From the NCBI GenBank assembly GCA_017635675.1, contig JAGBLA010000003.1, positions 36,901 to 100,900 on the forward strand: a DNA stretch of 64,000 bases, in the 5' to 3' direction. This DNA is from Ruminiclostridium sp. GTDB lineage: Bacteria > Bacillota > Clostridia > Oscillospirales > Ruminococcaceae. A program made the position numbers and the translations under genes. Under the pieces are notes generated by a model that worked only from the letters and a program-made list of their open reading frames with translations, had not been told where the DNA came from and searched no databases. This document shows, piece by piece, positions 1-7,626 of this stretch; positions within the stretch are counted from its first letter, which is position 1; each line of letters starts with the position of its first letter.

Positions 1-1118
1 CCTGTCTGAACCGTAAGGTCACCCTTTGAGATCGCCGTAAGCACTCTCGCGAGGTCGGAAACGATGCCGTTCATATTTCTTATAAGCTCATCGGAAGCTT
101 CGGACATAGTTTCGATCTCGTCGTTTGTCTTGAATATCTGTGCGGGTGTCGTGATATCACCGTTTGCCATGTCCTGCATACGCTTAGCGGTCGCTGCAAC
201 GGGACCTGCTATTCTCTTTATGCGGATGCTTGTTACGATAACCGAAAGTATTGTTGCAAGTATAGCTACAATGATTATCATTAAAGCAGCGGTAAGGATA
301 CTGTCGATAACAGGCTGTCTGGGTGTTGCGGTCACGACATACCAGCCCTCGGGGCTTTCTATCTGCGCGTATCCCGCTATGTATGCTGTACCTGAAAGTG
401 TGAACTCAATATTGCCCTTTTTCCCGTTCAGCATTGTTGCTGCCGCGTCGGTCATAGACTGACCGAGTTTATGTTCGCCCTTGAGCTCGGTGAGCTGAGG
501 AATGGAATTGGTGCTTGTACCTACGATGATCCCGTCTTTATCCATTATAAAGGAAATGCCGTTTTCCTCGTAGTGTACTTCCTTGATAAGATCTGAGAAT
601 GTTTCTGCTGCGAGACCGCCGTAAACGACATAATTATTGCCGTTGGCAGTGAAGAATTTTCCCATCATTATTGTAACGGAGTTATCGGTCATGCGCACGA
701 CAGGGCTTGACACATAGGCGTCGCGGTTCGCCATAGCCTGCTTGAAGTATTCACGGCCCGATATATCGGTGTTGCTGTACGTCTTTCCGTCGGAATAAGC
801 AATGGAAAAGTCCTTGAATGTGCTGGTGGTGGCTGCATCTTTCAGCATTGCCTTTCTGTCATCTATGGATATACTTTCATCGACAATGCTCGGGTTTTTA
901 TCGACGACATCGAATTGCTGTGAAAGAGATGATATAGTATGTTCAATAGATGAGGCGTATGCTTCGGAAAGGGCAAGCCCTTCGTCCTTGTACATTGCCA
1001 TATATCTCTGAAAGCTTACTACGATATAGATCACCACGAGTATTATACACGCCGAAAGGACAGGGATCGTGGATAACAGGGTGAGTCTCAGTCTGAGTGT
1101 TTTTCTTTTCTTGGTCAT
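1..1118 (-). CDS. Methyl-accepting chemotaxis protein, N-terminal part (runs off the left edge)
   Basis: Transmembrane chemoreceptor. Reading the minus strand gives a basic N-terminus (MTKKRKTLRLRL), a first membrane segment, about 250 extracellular residues typical of a double-Cache sensor (with DISGREYFKQA and a YVVYGG segment), a second membrane segment near residues 280-300, and a HAMP domain (TSIRIKRIAGPVAATAKRL). The methylated signalling domain lies beyond position 1, so only about 372 residues are visible. I chose the ATG at 1116-1118 because GGAG sits 9 bases upstream; an in-frame ATG at 1131-1133 has no ribosome binding site. A good promoter lies just upstream (1161-1189). The ligand is unknown; Cache domains often bind amino acids or organic acids. 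Confidence 0.85.
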   Translation of the reverse strand, partial: MTKKRKTLRLRLTLLSTIPVLSACIILVVIYIVVSFQRYMAMYKDEGLALSEAYASSIEHTISSLSQQFDVVDKNPSIVDESISIDDRKAMLKDAATTSTFKDFSIAYSDGKTYSNTDISGREYFKQAMANRDAYVSSPVVRMTDNSVTIMMGKFFTANGNNYVVYGGLAAETFSDLIKEVHYEENGISFIMDKDGIIVGTSTNSIPQLTELKGEHKLGQSMTDAAATMLNGKKGNIEFTLSGTAYIAGYAQIESPEGWYVVTATPRQPVIDSILTAALMIIIVAILATILSVIVTSIRIKRIAGPVAATAKRMQDMANGDITTPAQIFKTNDEIETMSEASDELIRNMNGIVSDLARVLTAISKGDLTVQT

Positions 1119-1160
1119 TGTCGTATTCTCCATAAAATGAAAAAATTTATATACTGCCTG

Positions 1161-1189
1161 ATTTTAACATATTCTGACAAAATTGTCAA
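1161..1189 (-). promoter_or_regulatory. Promoter of the chemoreceptor gene
   Basis: On the minus strand TTGACA (1184-1189) and TAAAAT (1161-1166) are separated by exactly 17 bases, followed about 43 bases later by the chemoreceptor start codon. Confidence 0.7.
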
Positions 1190-1285
1190 TAGGTGTTTTA
1201 CAAAATGTAAAGGCAATACTGCACAATATGCGCACGCTGTCTTTGTGCGGTATAGCCTATAAAGAGTACATGAGATAAAAAAAGC

Positions 1286-1314
1286 TTGTATTCTTCAGCA
1301 GGATATGTTAAAAT
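1286..1314 (+). promoter_or_regulatory. Promoter of the first alcohol dehydrogenase
   Basis: TTGTAT (1286-1291), a 17-base spacer and TAAAAT (1309-1314), 52 bases before the start codon at 1366. Confidence 0.55.
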
Positions 1315-1365
1315 AAAAACTGTAAGGTTCAATATCACTGACAAACAGATCCGGAGGGTATCTAC

Positions 1366-2544
1366 ATGGACAATTTCAACTTTTACAGCCCCACTGAGTT
1401 CATTTTCGGAAAGGGAAGAGCTTCCGAAGCCGGTCACTATGTGAAAAAGTACGGCGGGAGCAAGGTGCTTATCCATTACGGAGGAGGCTCCGCGGTAAAG
1501 TCGGGACTTATCGGCACCGTGAAAAGCTCGCTTGACGGCGCGGGCATTGCTTACTGTGAGCTCGGCGGCGTTCAGCCCAATCCCCGTGACACGCTCGTTT
1601 ACAAGGGTATAGACCTGTGCAGGAACGAGGGTGTTGATTTCATTCTCGCGGTAGGCGGCGGCTCGGTCATAGACTCCGCGAAAGCAATAGCGATCGGCGT
1701 GCCTTATGACGGTGATTTCTGGGATATGTACTGCGGAAAGGCTCCGGAGAAGGCTCTGCCCGTGGCAACGGTGCTGACTATCGCGGCTGCCGGGAGCGAA
1801 GGCTCGGGAGACTCAGTAATTACAAAAGAAGAAGGTATGCTCAAGCGCGCGGTAGGCTCCGACCACCTGCGTCCGAAGTTCTCGGTAATGGACCCCGCGC
1901 TGACACAGACGCTCCCGGCGTATCAGACCGCCTGCGGAGCCACGTATATAATGGCACATGTTTTTGAGCGGTATTTCACGAATACCACAGAGGTGGAGAT
2001 AACCGACCGCCTGTGTGAAGCTGTTCTTATAACAATGGTGAAGGAAACCCCGCGGGTTATCGCCGACCCCGACAATTACGAAGCCCGGGCGAACATCATG
2101 TGGGCGGGAATGGTCGCGCACAACAACATCTGCGGAGTCGGAAGACAGCAGGACTGGAACAGCCACGGGCTTGAGCATGAGCTTTCGGGGCTGTACGATG
2201 TGGCTCACGGCGCGGGACTTGCGGTGATAATGCCCGCGTGGATGGAGTATGTTCACAAGCACAATGTCATGCGGTTCTGCCAGATGGCAACACGGGTGTT
2301 TGGCTGTCAGATGAATTTTGAAGACCCGGAAGCGACCGCTCTCGAAGGCATACACAAATTCCGCTCGTTCCTGCACAGCATCGGTATGCCCATAAACTTT
2401 GCCGAGCTCGGTGCGAAAGAGGAAGATATCCCGACGCTGGTGGAAAAGATAGGCGTGGGCGACGGAAAATTCGGCGGCTTTATGGAGCTTGACGCGAACG
2501 ACATTACAGCGATATACAGAACAGCTGCAAAAGCTGCACTCTGA
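1366..2544 (+). CDS. Iron-containing alcohol dehydrogenase family protein (butanol-dehydrogenase-like) with an altered metal site
   Basis: Family: group III metal-dependent NAD(P)H alcohol dehydrogenases such as clostridial BdhA, which reduce aldehydes to alcohols in the cytoplasm. The length (392 aa) is normal. The N-terminal nucleotide-binding half shows YGGGSAVKSGL and AVGGGSVIDSAKAIA. The C-terminal half keeps the three His ligands (IMAHV, NSHGLEHEL, DVAHGAGLA). The Asp that family members place four residues before the first His is Tyr here (GATYIMAH; the paralogue at 2796-3962 has GIYDIMNH). The usual GSEMN motif is also changed, to GSEGSG. Single gene with its own promoter, GGAGGG ribosome binding site. 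It may use another metal, have altered activity or be inactive. Confidence 0.85.
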   Translation: MDNFNFYSPTEFIFGKGRASEAGHYVKKYGGSKVLIHYGGGSAVKSGLIGTVKSSLDGAGIAYCELGGVQPNPRDTLVYKGIDLCRNEGVDFILAVGGGSVIDSAKAIAIGVPYDGDFWDMYCGKAPEKALPVATVLTIAAAGSEGSGDSVITKEEGMLKRAVGSDHLRPKFSVMDPALTQTLPAYQTACGATYIMAHVFERYFTNTTEVEITDRLCEAVLITMVKETPRVIADPDNYEARANIMWAGMVAHNNICGVGRQQDWNSHGLEHELSGLYDVAHGAGLAVIMPAWMEYVHKHNVMRFCQMATRVFGCQMNFEDPEATALEGIHKFRSFLHSIGMPINFAELGAKEEDIPTLVEKIGVGDGKFGGFMELDANDITAIYRTAAKAAL

Positions 2545-2588
2545 GCGGCTTATTTATTGTTTTCATGCTTTCAAAGGAGACTTGGGTA

Positions 2589-2711
2589 GTGAGTTCAACA
2601 TTGAAAAAGGCAGTTTCCTGCGTGGTTTCCGCTGTAATGCTGATATCCTTGTGCGGTTGTTCGGCAGAAAACAATATGTGCCGCGCTGCACAATACTATA
2701 AGAATATGTAA
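2589..2711 (+). CDS. 40-residue lipoprotein signal-peptide gene or remnant
   Basis: A short reading frame starts at GTG 2589, 8 bases after AAAGGAGA (2573-2580). It encodes a basic N-terminus, a hydrophobic stretch (VVSAVMLISL) and a lipobox ending in Cys (LCGC), then only about 18 residues before TAA at 2709-2711. This is a complete lipoprotein export signal with almost no mature protein. It lies between the first alcohol dehydrogenase and a strong bidirectional terminator. It could be the stump of a larger lipoprotein gene lost by deletion, or a genuine tiny lipopeptide; I cannot tell which. Confidence 0.5.
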   Translation: MSSTLKKAVSCVVSAVMLISLCGCSAENNMCRAAQYYKNM

Positions 2712-2719
2712 ATCGGGAA

Positions 2720-2758
2720 AAAATACGCGGGCAGCTGTAATTACTGCCCGCGTATTTT
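2720..2758. terminator. Bidirectional intrinsic terminator
   Basis: Perfect 15-bp inverted repeat (2720-2734 with 2744-2758, loop of 9) starting AAAATACGCGGGCAG, with A-rich and T-rich flanks. It sits between convergent genes and can serve both alcohol dehydrogenase transcripts. Confidence 0.9.
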
Positions 2759-2795
2759 CACATTATACATATATTTCAGGTCTGAGTGTTCAGTT

Positions 2796-3962
2796 TTACA
2801 TACTTGCTTTCAGAACGGTCATGACATCGTTCCTGTCGAATATCTTGTAACCGCCGTCGAGGATAAGCGTCGCGTCTGCGATACCTTCGAGCATATCCCC
2901 GGTCACTCCGAGCTCCGATATCTTCATAACGAGCCCGAGCTCCTTCATCCAGTTTTCCATTGCCGCAAGTCCCGCTTCCGCGAGCTGTTCGTCAGTCTTT
3001 CCTTCGCGTGAAATCCCCCATACCTCGGCAGCGAAACGCGCGAATTTCTTAAGCCCGTAAGGCATGATATAACGATAGTAGGGGAGAGACACCGCGGCAA
3101 GCGTCATTCCGTGGGTAGCGTCGGTGTACGCTCCGACCGCCTGACCGAGCATGTGTACCATCCAGTCGGTGGATTTTCCCTTCGCCACAAGCGTGTTGAG
3201 CGCCCATGTCGCTGTCCACATGATGTTCGAGCGAGCCTCATAGTCCGTCGGGTCGATGACCGCCTTTCTGCTTGCCGTGATAAGACCGCGCATAAGCCCT
3301 TCGCTGATGTAGTCGGAGGTGTTGTCGTCCTCGCCAGAGAAATACTGCTCGCAGATATGGTTCATAATGTCATATATGCCCGCAGTCATCTGGTATTTCG
3401 GCAGGGTCATGGTATATTTCGGGTTTAGTATCGAGAATTTCGGCATAACATCGTCACCGAACACATGACCTATCTTCTGCTTTGTGGCGTGGTTGGTGAT
3501 GACCGCACCTCCGTTCATCTCTGAGCCTGTGCCTGCCATTGTGAGCACACAGCCGACAGGTATGATATCGCAGGTCGGTTCCTCGAAACGTATATAATAC
3601 TTTTCCCACGGGTCGTCGCCGCAGTTCACCGATACGGACACGGCTTTCGAGTAATCGCACACCGAGCCGCCGCCCACCGCGAGAATAAAGTCGGTCTTGT
3701 TCTCACGCGCCGTCTTTACGCCCTCGTTGAGTTTCTCCACCGTCGGGTTGGGCATTACACCCGCGACTTCGGCGACATTCTTGCCCGCGTCCCCAAGAAT
3801 CGCGGTTATCTCGTCATACAGGCCGCTCTTCTTTATCGAGCCGCCGCCGTAAACGAGAAGTACATTGCTGCCGTAGTTCTTAAGCTCGTCTTTGAGATAG
3901 CCGAGAGCGTCCTCGCCGAAGTACAGCTTGGTCGGATTGTGATAAGTAAAATTTCCTAACAT
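2796..3962 (-). CDS. Iron-containing alcohol dehydrogenase (butanol-dehydrogenase-like)
   Basis: Cytoplasmic NAD(P)H-dependent aldehyde/alcohol oxidoreductase used to dispose of reducing power in fermentation. 388 aa starting MLGNFTYHNPTKLYFGE. I chose the ATG at 3960-3962 because GGAGG lies 8 bases upstream; a longer frame reaching 4025 lacks a ribosome binding site and overlaps the promoter. The nucleotide site shows YGGGSIKKSGL and VGGGSVCDYSKA. The metal site is complete: Asp and His in YDIMNH, His in WMVHM, His in DATHGM. It is a distant paralogue of the gene at 1366, transcribed towards it, which makes the pair useful for comparing active and altered metal sites. Confidence 0.9.
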   Translation of the reverse strand: MLGNFTYHNPTKLYFGEDALGYLKDELKNYGSNVLLVYGGGSIKKSGLYDEITAILGDAGKNVAEVAGVMPNPTVEKLNEGVKTARENKTDFILAVGGGSVCDYSKAVSVSVNCGDDPWEKYYIRFEEPTCDIIPVGCVLTMAGTGSEMNGGAVITNHATKQKIGHVFGDDVMPKFSILNPKYTMTLPKYQMTAGIYDIMNHICEQYFSGEDDNTSDYISEGLMRGLITASRKAVIDPTDYEARSNIMWTATWALNTLVAKGKSTDWMVHMLGQAVGAYTDATHGMTLAAVSLPYYRYIMPYGLKKFARFAAEVWGISREGKTDEQLAEAGLAAMENWMKELGLVMKISELGVTGDMLEGIADATLILDGGYKIFDRNDVMTVLKASM

Positions 3963-4002
3963 AGTTGTTTCCTCCGTCTTATAGTCATACCGGGTTTTAC
4001 AT

Positions 4003-4031
4003 ATTATACCACACGGTGCCTGCAATTACAA
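4003..4031 (-). promoter_or_regulatory. Promoter of the second alcohol dehydrogenase
   Basis: Minus-strand TTGTAA (4026-4031) and TATAAT (4003-4008) with a 17-base spacer, 40 bases before the start codon. Confidence 0.65.
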
Positions 4032-4097
4032 ATGCTTATTTCGTATATAGCATTATGCTTTACAGGCATATTTGCGGAAAACAGCCGCATGAACCCC

Positions 4098-4126
4098 TTT
4101 ACAAAAATGTGTTATCGTGTTATAAT
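4098..4126 (+). promoter_or_regulatory. Promoter of the alpha/beta hydrolase - mannanase pair
   Basis: TTTACA (4098-4103), 17-base spacer, TATAAT (4121-4126), about 108 bases before the hydrolase start. Confidence 0.7.
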
Positions 4127-4233
4127 AAATCGTATATTATATGGTTGACGGAAAATACAGAATGATGAAAGTTATTTGATTTAAAGGCATTACAGAGCTT
4201 TTGCCGGTCAATAAAAGACAATATAGGGAGATA

Positions 4234-4983
4234 ATGAAATTTCGTATGAGCGGACAGAGTGTAAATGAAAAGCGAAAACCGCGGAAAAAGCTTGCCGCGT
4301 TGATAACAATTGCGGTGCTGCTGACAGCTGCGGCGGCGATGTACCTGTTGTTTACCTACACCGCAGACGATAAAGCCCGCATGGCTATGCAGTCGGACGA
4401 TACGGTAAGCGTAACAAAAATGAGCTACGGGTATTATTTTGACGGACCGTCGGATGATACCGCGATGATATTCTATCCGGGAGCGAATGTGGAGGAAACA
4501 GCGTATGCGCCGCTCATGCACGAGCTTGCGTCTGCGGGGGTAGATGCCTGTGTTGTGAAAGTGCCTTTTCACATCGCGTTCTTCGGAATGAACGCAGCGG
4601 ACGAGGTGCTGAAAGCGCACAGCTTTAAGAACTGGTATATCGGCGGACATTCTCTCGGCGGTACTATCGCCGCAGGCTATGCGTCCGACCATTCGGAGAT
4701 CTTTTCGGGTGTTATACTCATGGCGTCATATCCGTACAGGGATATGCCCGACAATATGACGCTGGTTCAGCTTACAGGCTCCGAAGACCATGTCATCAAC
4801 AGAGAAAGAATGAAGGACGCCGTGAAATACTGCCCGGAAAACTATATAGACCATAGGATAGAGGGCGGCAACCATTCCGGTTTCGGCAGCTACGGCTTAC
4901 AGGTCGGCGACGGCACCGCGTATATCACACAGGAAGAACAGGTGCGCGAGACAGTCGATGTGATAACCGCGCTTGCCGCATAA
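4234..4983 (+). CDS. Membrane-anchored alpha/beta hydrolase
   Basis: A 249-aa protein with a basic N-terminus (EKRKPRKK), one membrane segment (about residues 23-45) and an extracellular alpha/beta-hydrolase domain. The nucleophile elbow reads GGHSLGGTIAAG, the acid is probably the Asp in TGSEDHVIN, and the His is in GGNHSGFG, so the triad looks intact. The family includes carboxylesterases and acyl hydrolases; the substrate is unknown. Start choice is uncertain: ATG 4234 has AGGGAG only 3 bases upstream, and a TTG at 4201 is also in frame. It lies 12 bases before the mannanase gene, probably in one transcript, so a deacetylase-type role on mannan is possible but only inferred. Confidence 0.75.
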   Translation: MKFRMSGQSVNEKRKPRKKLAALITIAVLLTAAAAMYLLFTYTADDKARMAMQSDDTVSVTKMSYGYYFDGPSDDTAMIFYPGANVEETAYAPLMHELASAGVDACVVKVPFHIAFFGMNAADEVLKAHSFKNWYIGGHSLGGTIAAGYASDHSEIFSGVILMASYPYRDMPDNMTLVQLTGSEDHVINRERMKDAVKYCPENYIDHRIEGGNHSGFGSYGLQVGDGTAYITQEEQVRETVDVITALAA

Positions 4984-4995
4984 GGAGGACAGGCT

Positions 4996-5964
4996 ATGTC
5001 AGACCTGATAAAAACGCCCTGCAACAAGAACGCGCAGCAGGGTGTAAGAAATATACTCGGATATCTTGCGGGAATTTCCGGGGATAAGATAGTCACGGGT
5101 CAGCATACTCAGACCATGGCAATGGAGGAGCTTGCGCATATCCGTGGGGTAACGGGAAAGGAGCCCGCTCTGCTCGGATTTGAGCTTCTCGCGTATTCTC
5201 CGAACATCAACTATCTCGATACGGACGAGGAGTGCATGACCGAGGTGATGAATGATCTCGGAACGCTGCGCCGTGCCTGGGAGTGGGCGGATAAAAAGGG
5301 ACTTATCACATTCACGTGGCATTGGTTCTCTCCGCTTGGCGGCAGGTCGAAGTCCTTCTTCACGGAGAATACCGATTTTGACGCGGAAAAGGCGGTCATA
5401 TCGGGGACTCCCGAGAACAGGGCTCTGCTTTCCGACCTTGACGTTATGGCAGGCATACTCCGCCCGTTCTGTGACAGGCAGGTGCCGATACTCTGGCGCC
5501 CGTTTCACGAGGGCGAGGGCAAGTGGTTCTGGTGGGGCGCAAAGGGCGCCGAGCCGCTGAAAAAACTGTACCGTATAATGTACGAAAGGTTTACCGATGT
5601 CCACGGGCTCAACAATCTTATATGGGTGTGGAACGCGACGCTCCGTGAGTGCTACCCGGGCGACGATGTGGTAGATATCATTTCAAGGGATATGTACCCG
5701 GAAAAGCACTGCCACACGGCTCAGAGTGAGATGTACGAAGGTATGTGCGGCATCACGGAACAGCACAGGATAACGCTTATCGGTGAGACGGGTGCTCTGC
5801 CCGACCCGTACGCGATACACGCCGAAGGGGTCGGCTGGACGACATTCATGACATGGTCGGGGGCATTCTGTCTCAGCGAGGAGTTCACCACCTCCGAAAA
5901 GCTGAAGGAGGTCTATTCGAGCCCGTATTCCGTAACGAAGGAAAGCCTTCCGGTGCTGTATTGA
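4996..5964 (+). CDS. Glycoside hydrolase family 26, probable endo-beta-1,4-mannanase
   Basis: Hydrolyses beta-mannosidic links in mannan or glucomannan by a retaining mechanism. The 322-aa protein shows the GH26 acid/base Glu in WRPFHEGEGKWFWW (about residue 172) and the nucleophile Glu in LIGETGA (about residue 264), plus the family start GQHTQTM. It has no signal peptide, no carbohydrate-binding module and no dockerin, so it probably acts in the cytoplasm on imported oligosaccharides, unlike secreted mannanases. GGAGG lies 8 bases before ATG 4996. The next gene is a sugar kinase but has its own promoter. Confidence 0.9.
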   Translation: MSDLIKTPCNKNAQQGVRNILGYLAGISGDKIVTGQHTQTMAMEELAHIRGVTGKEPALLGFELLAYSPNINYLDTDEECMTEVMNDLGTLRRAWEWADKKGLITFTWHWFSPLGGRSKSFFTENTDFDAEKAVISGTPENRALLSDLDVMAGILRPFCDRQVPILWRPFHEGEGKWFWWGAKGAEPLKKLYRIMYERFTDVHGLNNLIWVWNATLRECYPGDDVVDIISRDMYPEKHCHTAQSEMYEGMCGITEQHRITLIGETGALPDPYAIHAEGVGWTTFMTWSGAFCLSEEFTTSEKLKEVYSSPYSVTKESLPVLY

Positions 5965-5994
5965 ACGCATCTGCGGCGCTGTATGCTGTTGTTC

Positions 5995-6023
5995 TTGACT
6001 TTAATAGAGGGATAGTGTATAAT
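5995..6023 (+). promoter_or_regulatory. Promoter of the PfkB sugar kinase gene
   Basis: TTGACT (5995-6000), 17-base spacer, TATAAT (6018-6023), 51 bases before the start codon. Confidence 0.8.
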
Positions 6024-6074
6024 ACAGATAAGTCTATGACTGTTTACTGCCCGTTTTTACAGGAGGACACGAAA

Positions 6075-7160
6075 ATGAAACACAGAAATCCGCTGATGCC
6101 CGAGCATTCCGACACGAAATTTCTGGCGGTCGGGGAAATAATGCTTCGTCTTACGCCGCCGAACTATGAAAAGATAAGAGTGACCAACTCCTTTGAGGCA
6201 AGCTACGGCGGAAGCGAGGCGAATATAGCGCTTGCGCTGGCAAACCTCGGCGTTGACAGCACGTTCTTCACTGTTGTGCCGAACAACAGTCTCGGCAAAA
6301 GCGCGATCAGAATGCTGCGCAGCAACGATGTACACTGCACACCGGTGATCTTAAGCACTCCCGAGGAAACACCCACGCACCGCCTCGGTACATATTACCT
6401 CGAAACAGGCTTCGGGATCCGCGCGAGCGAAGTTACCTATGACAGAAAGCACAGCGCTGTCACGGAATACGACTTCTCGAAGGTCGATCTTGACGCGCTT
6501 CTGTCGGAGTTCACATGGCTGCATCTGAGCGGCATTACTCCCGCGCTTGGGGAGAACTGCAGGAAATTGATATTTGACCTCATGGTGAAAGCCAAGGAAA
6601 AGGGGCTTACCGTGAGCTTCGACGGCAACTTCCGCAGCACGCTGTGGTCGTGGGAGGAGGCAAGGGACTTCTGCACAAAATGCCTTCCCTATGTTGATGT
6701 GCTGCTCGGCATAGAGCCGTATCATCTCTGGCGGGACGATAACGACCATTCTCTCGGTGATTATAAGGACGGCGTGCCGCTCCAGCCGTCATACGAACAG
6801 CAGGACGAGATATTCAGAGCGTTCGTTGAGAAGTACCCGAATATCCGCTGTATCGCAAGGCACGTGCGCTATGCTCACAGCGGAAGCGAGAACAGCCTTA
6901 AAGCGTTCATGTGGTTCGATGACCACACCTTTGAGAGCAAGCTGTTCACGTTCAATATCCTTGACCGTGTGGGCGGCGGCGACGCGTTCGCGTCCGGTCT
7001 AATATATGCTATCATGCACGATTACAAGCCTATGGATATGATAAACTTCGCTGTTGCGAGCAGCGTGCTCAAGCACACTATCCACGGCGACGCGAATATC
7101 ACCGATGATGAGCAGGCTATCCGCAATCTTATGAACATGAATTACGACATCAAGCGCTGA
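6075..7160 (+). CDS. kdgK: PfkB-family sugar kinase, 2-keto-3-deoxygluconate kinase-like
   Basis: Phosphorylates a sugar or sugar acid with ATP in the cytoplasm. The 361-aa protein has the N-terminal PfkB signature region (YGGSEANIALALANLG), the motif SFDGNFRSTLW typical of KDG kinases, and the C-terminal catalytic Asp motif DRVGGGDAFASGL. AGGAGG (6061-6066) sets the start at ATG 6075; an open frame reaching back to 5853 is non-coding. KDG kinase would feed pectin or uronate breakdown into the lower Entner-Doudoroff steps, but no KDPG aldolase is adjacent, so the exact sugar is inferred from family resemblance only. A hairpin terminator follows. Confidence 0.8.
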   Translation: MKHRNPLMPEHSDTKFLAVGEIMLRLTPPNYEKIRVTNSFEASYGGSEANIALALANLGVDSTFFTVVPNNSLGKSAIRMLRSNDVHCTPVILSTPEETPTHRLGTYYLETGFGIRASEVTYDRKHSAVTEYDFSKVDLDALLSEFTWLHLSGITPALGENCRKLIFDLMVKAKEKGLTVSFDGNFRSTLWSWEEARDFCTKCLPYVDVLLGIEPYHLWRDDNDHSLGDYKDGVPLQPSYEQQDEIFRAFVEKYPNIRCIARHVRYAHSGSENSLKAFMWFDDHTFESKLFTFNILDRVGGGDAFASGLIYAIMHDYKPMDMINFAVASSVLKHTIHGDANITDDEQAIRNLMNMNYDIKR

Positions 7161-7167
7161 AAAAGCG

Positions 7168-7209
7168 AAAGCGCCGCCTGTCCCTTTATCGGGACGGACG
7201 GTGCTTTTT
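7168..7209 (+). terminator. Intrinsic terminator after the sugar kinase
   Basis: GC-rich stem containing GCGCCGCCTGTCCC and its near-complement GGGACGGACGGTGC (with G-U pairs), followed by a T run. Confidence 0.75.
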
Positions 7210-7225
7210 CATGTTTATACGGGGG

Positions 7226-7546
7226 CTACTTTTTAAGCATGAACGCGCGCATCGCGGCTATCTGTATCCTTGTGAACAGCGGACGCAGCTCCTTGTCCGC
7301 TTTTTTCAGCTCCTCGCGGATACTTATGCTTTGCGGGCAGTGCTTTTCGCATTTGCCGCAGCCTATGCACTGTGACGCAAAGGTCTTTTCTTTCTGAAGT
7401 GCGACGGTCTGAACGTACTCAAATCTTCCCGCGCCCTTGTTTTCGGAGTACATACGGTTGTAGCAGCGGAATACCGCGGGAATGTCAACTCCCTGCGGAC
7501 ACGGCATACAGTAGGCACAGCCGGTGCATCCAACCTTATATAAAAG
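7226..7546 (-). pseudogene. C-terminal remnant of an aldo/keto reductase with 4Fe-4S clusters
   Basis: The frame encodes about 107 residues that match only the end of ferredoxin-type aldo/keto reductases (normally about 370-390 aa): CTGCAYCMPCPQGVDIP, then CIGCGKCEKHCPQ, then IREELKKAD. An in-frame TGA at 7547-7549 closes it upstream. The TIM-barrel domain and any proper start are missing, and the first ATG lies inside the first Cys cluster motif. Upstream sequence is just the terminator of the next gene, so the 5' two-thirds was deleted. It could only be a small ferredoxin if started at a non-standard codon. Confidence 0.75.
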
Positions 7547-7574
7547 TCAACGGCTTTGTATAGCTTTTCAAAAC

Positions 7575-7608
7575 AAAGTCCGGCTGCATCATGCAAATGC
7601 AGCCGGAC
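7575..7608 (-). terminator. Intrinsic terminator of the histidine acid phosphatase gene
   Basis: Perfect 12-bp stem GTCCGGCTGCAT (7578-7589) with ATGCAGCCGGAC (7597-7608), loop of 7, followed on the minus strand by TTTGTTTTG. Confidence 0.85.
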
Positions 7609-7626
7609 AGCGTTATGTATTATAAT

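Noticed and set aside
5853-6074. Extended N-terminus for the PfkB kinase
   Set aside because: The promoter and AGGAGG site lie inside this stretch, and the family's N-terminus starts after ATG 6075.
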